A DNA stretch of 64,000 bases from Chlorobium sp. Lineage in GTDB: Bacteria; Bacteroidota; Chlorobiia; Chlorobiales; Chlorobiaceae. The DNA lies in the NCBI GenBank assembly GCA_005862285.1, contig SZXW01000010.1, positions 682,001 to 746,000 of the forward strand. Reading direction: 5' to 3'. The notes beneath the pieces were generated by a model, which did not search any database, was not told the origin of the DNA, and saw only the letters and a list, made by a program, of their open reading frames with translations. Positions 57,223 through 64,000 of this stretch are shown in pieces; positions within the stretch are counted from its first letter, which is position 1; every line of letters begins with the position of its first letter. The position numbers were made by a program, and so were the translations under genes.

Positions 57223-58056
57223 TCAGGGAAAAAGCTTTTCAACCGGTTTGTCATCAAGCATGCCTTTTACAGCAACCACGAAGTTTCCAGCTTTATTATC
57301 CCTTGTGCCGATCGGGGTTATTACTGTCCGGCGTTGTCCGGCCAGTACCGGTGCGCTGTTCAGAGCGCCGGAGTCAAGAAGACCATCAGGTTTTTTCTCG
57401 GTTTTTGGTTTGTTGATGTAGTCGGTCATTGCCTTGAAGCCGGGGAACGTTCCAGCTTTCCAGATCGTATAATTTCCTTTCAGACGTGTCCGTATATTAC
57501 CTGTATTGCTGATTTCGGCTTTCAACATCGAGGCACCTTTATCGCAGGTAAGAGAAGCGAGCGTTGAAGATTTTTTGACCGGATCGGTGTCGGCATAAAC
57601 AGCCATACCGTAACGGAACAGTACTTTTATCGCGTTCTTCTTGGTTTCCAGCGAATCCGGAAGTTGTTCCGTCAGGAAAATCATTGCGTGATGTTCTCCG
57701 GGATCGGGTTTCGTTCGAGGTCTGATGGAAAAACGGATGATCTGTGTTCCTGCCGGTTCAACAGTGAAAGAAAGCGGGTTGATCAGCATCCACTGTTCAA
57801 GCGACTGGCTTGTGCCGGGAATAACTTTCACCTCGTTTTTTTCATCCATTGTCCAGTTATAGACCTCAACCTTCACCTTGATCGGCTCTTTTTTCAGATT
57901 TACCATCCGTATAGATTCATTTATCGGCTTGCTGCCGAGCGAAAGTTCGAAAAACGGCGGTGAAATTGCGATGTGTCCCGGTGGCGTATCTGCATAAAGA
58001 TTTGTAAAAGTGAGCGAACACAGGAGAAATAAAATTATGACGGCTGCTTTTTTCAT
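57223..58056 (-). CDS. PapD-like periplasmic fimbrial chaperone
   Basis: 277 residues with a signal peptide (MKKAAVIILFLLCSLTFTNLYA) and an immunoglobulin-like first domain: ISPPFFELSLGSKPINESIRMVNL (opening ISPPFFELSL), then INPLSFTVEPAGTQIIRFSIRP, which matches the P..F.V.P...Q.IRV pattern of pilus chaperones. The second domain is longer than usual. It would donate a strand to fold the two subunits encoded upstream and hand them to the usher-like protein. Confidence 0.75.
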   Translation of the reverse strand: MKKAAVIILFLLCSLTFTNLYADTPPGHIAISPPFFELSLGSKPINESIRMVNLKKEPIKVKVEVYNWTMDEKNEVKVIPGTSQSLEQWMLINPLSFTVEPAGTQIIRFSIRPRTKPDPGEHHAMIFLTEQLPDSLETKKNAIKVLFRYGMAVYADTDPVKKSSTLASLTCDKGASMLKAEISNTGNIRTRLKGNYTIWKAGTFPGFKAMTDYINKPKTEKKPDGLLDSGALNSAPVLAGQRRTVITPIGTRDNKAGNFVVAVKGMLDDKPVEKLFP

Positions 58057-58078
58057 GATATTGCGGGGGTGAAATAAG

Positions 58079-58705
58079 TTATTGAGCTGTAACGGAAATC
58101 GTGATTATTCCTCCGGTGTATGTGCCCGACCTTGATGTACCGGATAGATCGAGTGTAATATCGGCATACCCTGAATAGGTCCAGTAAGGTCCTCCCGGTT
58201 GCGGTCTGGAACGGACGGTTATCTGAGGGCTGATCGAAATTATTCTTATAATTGATGAAATATCACTTTGATGGTTCAAAGTCGGTTTTGTTATGACATA
58301 GGATATTTGAGGAAAACTGACTCTGTTTGCACCGTTAAAATAATCCCAGCATATAATATTGGTTTTCGTTACGCTGGAAATCGATGTATAGTCAGTCAAG
58401 GGTAAATTTGTACCTGTTACAGAACCTCCAGCCCAACTGGCGGTACCCTGATACTGACCATGGGGATTCGACATCGATTCGGAATTCAATCCCAAATCCA
58501 TGGTAGACAGATTTAGACTGATGTTGTAAAATTTAAAATAGGGCTGTTGACGATCTTCTGAATCCGCTATTGCGGACTGTTTTGCTGTACACAATAATAG
58601 CAAAGAGGCGGCAGTAATTAATGCTGCAGCCTCTTTGATGAGCCATACATGAACCTTATTGATAATTGAACCGTTATTATGGGCTCTTTTCAGCATTTCA
58701 GGCAT
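58079..58705 (-). CDS. Secreted pilin-like subunit 2
   Basis: 208 residues with a hydrophobic export segment at about 25-47 preceded by a long basic tail (ending CTAKQSAIADS). The rest is beta-rich and Ser/Thr/Gly-rich, ending SGTYTGGIITISVTAQ, the closing-strand pattern shared with the upstream subunit and common in chaperone-usher subunits. It begins four bases after the first subunit gene, so they are cotranscribed. No homology beyond this pattern is claimed. Confidence 0.6.
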   Translation of the reverse strand: MPEMLKRAHNNGSIINKVHVWLIKEAAALITAASLLLLCTAKQSAIADSEDRQQPYFKFYNISLNLSTMDLGLNSESMSNPHGQYQGTASWAGGSVTGTNLPLTDYTSISSVTKTNIICWDYFNGANRVSFPQISYVITKPTLNHQSDISSIIRIISISPQITVRSRPQPGGPYWTYSGYADITLDLSGTSRSGTYTGGIITISVTAQ

Positions 58706-58709
58706 GTAA

Positions 58710-59348
58710 CTAATTGGCTACCGCAGTTATTGTAAGTGTTCCTGTGTAGTTACCGGCTAAAACAGTATCCTTGAGGTTAAGGCTCATCAGGACATCACCA
58801 AGCGTTGCATTGGCTTTTGGAATACCCTTCAATGGTACGTCATTGATAGATGAACTGGCGGTTTTTCCAGTAGTTTGAATTTTAATGTTGCTCACGGCAA
58901 TGGATGATAACACATCATTATTCGCATTTTTCAAGTTGAATGCTGTAGGCTGGCTGATCGATACTGTTGCTGTTCCACTGGTTGACAGTCCCCTGACTGC
59001 CCAGGTGTTTTTCAGGACAAGATCAATGGTATTGGTGCCATCGAGCCCGTTCGTTGACGGCGTGGTTACGTTGCTCGTTGTCAGTCCTTCAGGACCGTTG
59101 ACAGTCTGATCGGCCCAGGATACCAGCTGAGCAGTATATGCTCCATGTCCATGGCTTTCCTGTACTTCCGGCAAACTGATATTGATGTTATCGAAGTAAT
59201 CAAGGATAATGACGCTCGGAACGGATACTGATACATTTGAATTACCTGTTGCAGTTGTTACTGCTACTACTGCATGAGACGTTGAAACTCCTGCGGCAAG
59301 AAGAACTGTGCCGAGAGCTATTGACCGAAGTGTTTGCTTGATGTTCAT
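58710..59348 (-). CDS. Secreted pilin-like subunit 1
   Basis: 212 residues starting MNIKQTLRSIALGTVLLAAGVSTSHA, a clear signal peptide, after a good AAGGAG. The mature part is beta-strand rich, with many Thr, Ser and Asn, no Cys, and ends LAGNYTGTLTITAVAN, similar to the end of subunit 2. It is first in a four-gene fibre operon behind a sigma-54-like promoter, the usual position of the major subunit. Confidence 0.65.
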   Translation of the reverse strand: MNIKQTLRSIALGTVLLAAGVSTSHAVVAVTTATGNSNVSVSVPSVIILDYFDNINISLPEVQESHGHGAYTAQLVSWADQTVNGPEGLTTSNVTTPSTNGLDGTNTIDLVLKNTWAVRGLSTSGTATVSISQPTAFNLKNANNDVLSSIAVSNIKIQTTGKTASSSINDVPLKGIPKANATLGDVLMSLNLKDTVLAGNYTGTLTITAVAN

Positions 59349-59410
59349 GGTTTTCTCCTTTATTTGGCGGTTCGATATTTTTATGATTGTTACTTCCTGA
59401 CAATCATAAA

Positions 59411-59426
59411 ACAACTACCGTGCCAA
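59411..59426 (-). promoter_or_regulatory. Sigma-54-like promoter of the fibre operon
   Basis: On the minus strand TTGGCACGGTAGTTGT matches the consensus TTGGCACG-N4-TTGC except that -12 reads GT rather than GC; GG and GT are ten bases apart. Transcription would start about 50 bases before the first subunit ATG. Confidence 0.6.
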
Positions 59427-60021
59427 TATTAGAGCCATGTTTCGTTTCCCTATTCGTAATGCTTTAAATTTAAACAAGTTAAGATTTCAATATTTTTTAT
59501 TGTCGAGCTTGTTACAAGCATTTACAGGGCAATATTTATGGTATGAATAAGAAGTGTTGCTGTTTCATTATGAACCTTAATTCGGGAAAGAGGAACAACA
59601 TCGTCTTATATAAGATTTTATTTATTAAGCACATATGTTCGTATTGGAACAGAAAACCATGCATCTAACGACAAAGTGTCATACGAATTGTAAAACAATC
59701 AACCGGTCTGCACTTTTATTTGCCTACCGGTTGATTGCCTGATCTATATTGTACTCCATCAGCAGTGTTAAGGTATTGGGGGATAACCTTTTATCAGGTA
59801 TGAAAAATCTTAAAAAAGTTCAAAAAATTGATAATTTACAGTGCGTAATATTGTTGTTTATTCAGAAGTGTAATCACTCGAAAAAACAGACGATATAATC
59901 ATGTATTAATCTATGTAAAAATATACTCGTTTCAAAGTAGGTCAAGTGTTTTGGTTTTTAATCACTGCTCAATTGAGTGTTTGAAAATAACCTGTTCTGT
60001 TTTGTGTCAAACTGAATCAAT
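59427..60021. other. Long AT-rich divergent intergenic region
   Basis: Nearly 600 bases between the fibre operon promoter and cobU with no credible gene. It holds the 12-bp inverted repeat at 59696 and several A/T runs. No second cobalamin riboswitch is present ahead of cobU. Confidence 0.6.
59696..59737. repeat. Perfect 12-bp inverted repeat, 18-bp spacer
   Basis: CAATCAACCGGT (59696-59707) and ACCGGTTGATTG (59726-59737). There is no T-run on either side, so an activator or repressor site is more likely than a terminator. It lies about 290 bases from both flanking genes or promoters. Confidence 0.5.
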
Positions 60022-60537
60022 ATGTTTAAACTTATTTATGTGACGGGAGGGGCAAGGAGCGGAAAAAGTTCATTTGCCCTGAACCTTGCAGGCAATTATG
60101 AAAATCCGGTTTTTTTAGCAACAGCCGAACCTTTCGATGAAGAAATGGCCCTGCGGATAAAGAAACACAGGGAGGAGCGGCTGAATCATTTCATCACGAT
60201 CGAAGAGCCTCTCTATGTTGAAAAAGCTTTCACCCGGCTTCCCGGTGGTACCGGAGTAGTTCTGCTTGACTGTCTGACTGTATGGACGGGAAACCTCATG
60301 CATCATTTCGATTCAGACAGTGAAATAGATGAACAGATATCCATCTTTCTTGGTGTGTTGTGCGACCCTCCTTGTGACATCATACTTGTTTCCAATGAAG
60401 TGGGAATGGGTATTGTTCCGGAAAATGCCATGGCAAGAAGGTTCCGCGATGTTGCAGGTACGGTGAACCAGAAAATTGCTGCATTGGCTGCGGAGGCTTA
60501 TCTGTTATGCAGTGGTATTCCGTTGAGATTGAAGTAG
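60022..60537 (+). CDS. cobU: Adenosylcobinamide kinase / adenosylcobinamide-phosphate guanylyltransferase
   Basis: 171 residues with P-loop [13 protein letters not shown], the [13 protein letters not shown] motif and the [20 protein letters not shown] block typical of CobU/CobP. It phosphorylates adenosylcobinamide and transfers GMP to it, the start of nucleotide-loop assembly. First of cobU-cobT-cobS. Confidence 0.95.
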   Translation: MFKLIYVTGGARSGKSSFALNLAGNYENPVFLATAEPFDEEMALRIKKHREERLNHFITIEEPLYVEKAFTRLPGGTGVVLLDCLTVWTGNLMHHFDSDSEIDEQISIFLGVLCDPPCDIILVSNEVGMGIVPENAMARRFRDVAGTVNQKIAALAAEAYLLCSGIPLRLK

Positions 60538-60568
60538 TGTTTTGTTATCATATAAAGTAGTTTCATTC

Positions 60569-61633
60569 ATGCAGGAACAATTACAGGAACTGATCAGCCG
60601 GATCAAACCGGCGGAAAAGTCTATCGGTTTAATGGCGCAGGCCCATCTCGACGATCTCACAAAACCTCAGGGAAGCCTCGGCCGGCTCGAAGAGATCGCT
60701 TTGAAATATGTACTCGCTACCGGTTCATTGAAGCCGGTGCTTTCAAGAAAGAAAATATGCTGTTTTGCCGCCGATCATGGCGTCGCAGCAGAGGGAGTTT
60801 CGGCTTATCCTGCCGAGGTTACCCCCCAGATGGTTTACAACATGCTTGGCGGGGGAGCTGCTATCAATGTACTGACACGACATGCCGGAGTTGACCTCGA
60901 TGTTGTCGATATGGGTGTCAATCATGATTTTCCGGACCATTCCTGCCTGTTGAAAAGAAAAGTCAGGCCCGGCAGCGCCAATATGGCAACCGGCCCTGCA
61001 ATGACCATGAATGATACGCTGCAGGCGGTGTTTTATGGCGCTGGTATTGCGGTTGATGCCCATAAGGCAGGATATCACCTGCTCGGCACCGGAGAGATGG
61101 GTATTGCCAATACCACACCGGCAACGGCTCTTTATTCGGTCCTTCTCGATCTTCCGGTCGAAAGCATCACGGGCAGGGGGACCGGTATCGACGATGCACG
61201 GCTTGAACATAAAAAAAAGGTTATCCGCAGGTCTCTCGAAATCAACGCATCGAGGTGTTCGACACCTCTCGGGTCCCTTGCTTCGCTCGGCGGATATGAA
61301 ATAGCTGCGATTGCAGGTTTCATCCTCGGTGCGGCATCCTGCCGGCTTCCGGTAGTCGCAGACGGGTTCATATCCTCGGCAGGAGCGGTCGCTGCATTGA
61401 AACTTTGTCCTGATGCAGGCGATTACCTCTTTTTCAGCCATCTTTCCAATGAACAGGGACACCGGACGGTGATGGAAAAGCTGGGAGCCCGTCCCATACT
61501 CGATCTCGATTTAAGGCTTGGAGAGGGAACGGGTGCCGCTCTGGCAATGCAAATTATCGAGGGTGCCGTGAAAGTTTACAATGAAATGGCTACGTTCAGT
61601 TCTGCCGGGGTCAGCGAAAAAAGCGATGAATGA
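60569..61633 (+). CDS. cobT: Nicotinate-nucleotide-dimethylbenzimidazole phosphoribosyltransferase
   Basis: A 354-residue enzyme that makes alpha-ribazole phosphate from a benzimidazole base. Conserved blocks are [59 protein letters not shown] and [20 protein letters not shown] at 60542 would extend the frame by nine residues; ATG 60569 is preferred. The base specificity cannot be read. Confidence 0.95.
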   Translation: MQEQLQELISRIKPAEKSIGLMAQAHLDDLTKPQGSLGRLEEIALKYVLATGSLKPVLSRKKICCFAADHGVAAEGVSAYPAEVTPQMVYNMLGGGAAINVLTRHAGVDLDVVDMGVNHDFPDHSCLLKRKVRPGSANMATGPAMTMNDTLQAVFYGAGIAVDAHKAGYHLLGTGEMGIANTTPATALYSVLLDLPVESITGRGTGIDDARLEHKKKVIRRSLEINASRCSTPLGSLASLGGYEIAAIAGFILGAASCRLPVVADGFISSAGAVAALKLCPDAGDYLFFSHLSNEQGHRTVMEKLGARPILDLDLRLGEGTGAALAMQIIEGAVKVYNEMATFSSAGVSEKSDE

Positions 61634-61667
61634 GAGAGTATATGGACGATAAAAACAGGACAGACGA

Positions 61668-62414
61668 ATGCTGCGCGGGTTAGTTACAGCTTTGCGGACA
61701 CTGACGGTTTTTCCCGTTCCCGGCAGGGATACGGTTACTTTCAGCAACGCTCTTTTCTGGTTTCCCGTGGCAGGCCTTCTGCTTGGCCTGCTGCAGGCTT
61801 TTCTTGCATATGGCATCGCTCTTTCGGGATGGAATGAGCTTGCAGCGGTGCTGACCGTAACCGGTGGTCTTGTTTTCACGAGGGGTATCCATGCCGACGG
61901 TCTCGCCGATACCGCAGACGGATTTCTCGGAGGCCGGACAAGGGAGGCGGCTCTGCGGATCATGAAGGATTCATGCCTCGGAACGTTCGGCGTGCTTGCA
62001 CTCGCTGTTTCGATGCTGCTCAAATGGATAGCTGTGCTGAAGCTTGTCCAGACCGGTTCCTTCGCGATTATTGCCGCCGGTGTGCTGCTTGCCCGCTTGG
62101 TGCAGGTGATGCTTGCCTCGTCGTTGCCCTACGCGAGAAGCGAAGGCGGAACGGCGGGCGCTTTTGTGCAGGGCGCAGGCAAAGCTCACCTGCTGATCTC
62201 TTCATTGCTGACCCTTCTGTTTCTTTTCCTTCTTTTTCATGACAATCCGTTCATGCTTGCCGTGGTCGTGCCCGCTGCTCTTGCAGCCGTGCTGCTCGCC
62301 GGAGTATCGGCTTTCAGTAAAATCGGCGGTGTGACCGGAGATGTGCTCGGTGCGGGCAGCGAGCTCACCGAAATGTTTGTCTGGATTGCCGGTGCTCTCT
62401 TTGCTCTGTTATGA
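61668..62414 (+). CDS. cobS: Adenosylcobinamide-GDP ribazoletransferase (cobalamin synthase)
   Basis: A 248-residue integral membrane enzyme with about six helices. The active-site motif is HADGLADTADGFLGG, and an ALRIMKDSCLGTFGVLAL block follows. It joins adenosylcobinamide-GDP with alpha-ribazole to finish the cobamide. It lies 34 bases after cobT. Confidence 0.94.
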   Translation: MLRGLVTALRTLTVFPVPGRDTVTFSNALFWFPVAGLLLGLLQAFLAYGIALSGWNELAAVLTVTGGLVFTRGIHADGLADTADGFLGGRTREAALRIMKDSCLGTFGVLALAVSMLLKWIAVLKLVQTGSFAIIAAGVLLARLVQVMLASSLPYARSEGGTAGAFVQGAGKAHLLISSLLTLLFLFLLFHDNPFMLAVVVPAALAAVLLAGVSAFSKIGGVTGDVLGAGSELTEMFVWIAGALFALL

Positions 62415-62610
62415 CCCTTTCTTTTCCTGATTGGCTGCCAGTTTGATATGGTTGTCCGGAATGCGGGAACGAGGCCTCCCGTATAAAAGGCAAGTCCTGC
62501 AGAGAAACGGAGTGCCGGTTTTGTGGTGCTTCCATGAAGCGCAAAGGCAGATGCCTTCCTGAGCAAAACCCGCAACTTGTTGCTGAAGAGGAAAGTTTTC
62601 TGTAAACTCG

Positions 62611-63816
62611 ATGCAGAACCAATATTCAGCAGCAATGTCCGTTTCCGATTTTTCCCTTCTTCCTCTCCCCGTCATTCATTTTGGAGCAGGCCGTTTTTCA
62701 GGTCTTGCCGGCCTTGCAGCCGGTTTCGGCAGAAACGTTCTCCTGATAACCGGCGGCAGCGCCCTTCAACATTCGGGCAGGCTCTCGCCGCTTCTCGATT
62801 CCCTTGAAGAGAGGGGGATGCGGCATTATCATGTCGTAGTGCATCGGGAACCTTCGCCTGATCTTGTTGACGAGGCGGTCGGCCTTTATCGGGACAAATC
62901 GATCGACGTCGTGCTTGCTGCTGGCGGTGGAAGCGTGCTCGATGCCGGCAAGGCGGTTTCGGCGATGTTGCTGCAGGACCATCCGGTCGAGCGGTTTATC
63001 GAGGGACAGCCGGGCTTTATGCTGCATGACGGCCGAAAGGTGCCGTTCATAGCCGTGCCGACCACCTCGGGAACTGGCAGCGAGGTAACGAACAATGCCG
63101 TCATAAGCAGTGTCGGCGTAAGCGGGTACAAACGTTCTCTCAGGCATGCCGCATTCGTTCCCGATATCGCGCTTCTGGATCCCGAGCTCATGGTGACAGT
63201 GCCGCCGGAGCTCACTGCCGCCGCGGGTATGGATGCATGTACCCAGCTTCTCGAAGCCTATCTCTCTCCTTTTTCGAATTCCTATACCGACGCTGTCGCT
63301 TTCAGCGGTCTCGAGCATTTCACCCGCTCGTTCATGCCGGTATGCACCGATCGTGCCGGGGACATTTCGGCACGTGGAGATATTGCATATGCGGCTCTTA
63401 TGTCCGGGATCGCACTTACTAACGCCGGTTTGGGGATCGTTCACGGTTTCGCATCGTCGGTAGGAGGATTGTTCGAAATACCGCACGGAACACTCTGTGC
63501 GACATTGCTTGCCGAAGCGACACGGGAAAACATCGAGCAGCTTCGGATAGCCGATCCCGGTCATCCGGCGCTTGTGAAGTATGCAAGGGCGGGGGAGCTG
63601 CTTTCGGGCATACCTGTCGGAGATGTGCATGCCGGATGTGACCGTCTTGTCATGCTGCTGGAAGAGTGGCAGGAGGTGCTGCGTTTTCCGAGGCTTGGAG
63701 CATTCGGGATCACTGCCTCGGATATCGGCCGTATCGCAAGCCTGACAAGAAGCAAAAGCAACCCGGTGCAGCTCGATGATTCCTCTATGCGCCGTATACT
63801 CGCTTCAAGGCTCTGA
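62611..63816 (+). CDS. Iron-containing alcohol dehydrogenase family protein
   Basis: 401 residues (or 393 from ATG 62635) of the group III NAD(P)-dependent dehydrogenases: AAGGGSVLDAGKA binds the dinucleotide, VPTTSGTGSEVT follows, and metal-site motifs are GMDACTQLLEAY, GIVHGFASSVGG and IPHGTLCA. In many members the second ligand is His (DALTH); here it is Gln (DACTQ), as in some subfamilies. The substrate is unknown. It is 196 bases after cobS and may not belong to that operon. Confidence 0.85.
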   Translation: MQNQYSAAMSVSDFSLLPLPVIHFGAGRFSGLAGLAAGFGRNVLLITGGSALQHSGRLSPLLDSLEERGMRHYHVVVHREPSPDLVDEAVGLYRDKSIDVVLAAGGGSVLDAGKAVSAMLLQDHPVERFIEGQPGFMLHDGRKVPFIAVPTTSGTGSEVTNNAVISSVGVSGYKRSLRHAAFVPDIALLDPELMVTVPPELTAAAGMDACTQLLEAYLSPFSNSYTDAVAFSGLEHFTRSFMPVCTDRAGDISARGDIAYAALMSGIALTNAGLGIVHGFASSVGGLFEIPHGTLCATLLAEATRENIEQLRIADPGHPALVKYARAGELLSGIPVGDVHAGCDRLVMLLEEWQEVLRFPRLGAFGITASDIGRIASLTRSKSNPVQLDDSSMRRILASRL

Positions 63817-63824
63817 ACGCGGGT

Positions 63825-64000
63825 TTATCTGGTTTTCCACCAGTCCTCTCCGTAATTGTAGAACATTTCCTCGCCTCTTTTTATTTCGCGGAGGGCATAC
63901 AGGACCAGTTCCGGGCCAAGCTTCGTTTCTTCACGGTAATATGCGACGTTGGGTTCCGGCGAGTGGTTGAAAAGCATGCCGTATCCCATGGCCACAAGCC
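63825..64000 (-). CDS. SET-domain protein, C-terminal part only
   Basis: The minus strand from the right edge reads LVAMGYGMLFNHSPEPNVAYY, then LYALREIKRGEEMFYNYGEDWW before a TAA. GYGMLFNHS-PN and GEEMFYNYG are the pseudoknot-forming SAM and lysine-binding motifs of SET protein methyltransferases. About 58 residues are in the window and the start is outside. The substrate is unknown. Confidence 0.8.
   Translation of the reverse strand, partial: LVAMGYGMLFNHSPEPNVAYYREETKLGPELVLYALREIKRGEEMFYNYGEDWWKTR

Noticed and set aside
62237-62635. Minus-strand frame over the end of cobS and the gap before the alcohol dehydrogenase
   Set aside because: Overlaps cobS antisense; the intergenic part shows no domain or RBS.

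Overview
The window looks like the chromosome of a green sulfur bacterium (Chlorobiaceae). The strongest marker is a bchI-bchD-bchH magnesium chelatase cluster (5723-12732). It is accompanied by many late cobalamin genes, which suits an anaerobic phototroph needing corrinoid for bacteriochlorophyll synthesis. Species was not determined. No rRNA, CRISPR array, integrase or transposase was seen.

Layout. 1-5449: a prolyl oligopeptidase cut by the left edge, an iron-sulfur flavoprotein, an RluD-type pseudouridine synthase and dihydrolipoamide dehydrogenase. 5723-14356: bchI, bchD, bchH, then convergent guaB. 14556-15180: three serine tRNA genes in a row (GGA, TGA, GCT) and a hairpin-rich stretch whose end resembles a tRNA 3' end. 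15239-28658 is accessory in character: methyltransferase and nitroreductase; a two-gene locus pairing a deoxyribosyltransferase/TIR-like-TPR-SLOG protein with a patatin-like lipase (probable conflict or signalling system); a PfkB kinase; a DUF1847 protein; a membrane-inserted amidohydrolase; and a RiPP locus with a radical SAM/SPASM maturase, a CXXX-repeat cysteine-rich precursor and an ABC exporter.

28763-35164 holds what looks like a complete quorum-sensing locus: a CqsA-type alpha-hydroxyketone autoinducer synthase, a divergent CqsS-type membrane sensor kinase that carries two receivers and its own HPt domain, and a sigma-54 response regulator of NtrC/LuxO architecture. 35262-46455 is mostly housekeeping (purB, CCA-adding enzyme, MFS exporter, btuF, Nudix), then a DUF457-like membrane protein that seems to start at AUU, a multi-PAS kinase behind a near-consensus sigma-54 promoter, and a TPR protein behind four 11-bp tandem repeats.

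46552-62414 is a corrinoid region: a cobalamin riboswitch ahead of btuB, then cobQ, cobO, btuC, btuD and a CbiR-type remodelling enzyme, and later cobU-cobT-cobS. Together these import corrinoids, remove foreign lower ligands and rebuild the preferred cobamide. A four-gene chaperone/usher-like fibre operon (54506-59348, minus strand), preceded by a sigma-54-like promoter, interrupts it. The right edge has an iron-type alcohol dehydrogenase and the C-terminus of a SET-domain protein.

The observations most worth following up are the Cqs quorum-sensing locus, the TIR-like/SLOG plus patatin pair and the CXXX-repeat RiPP locus. All functions are inferred by reading the sequence; no database search was run.
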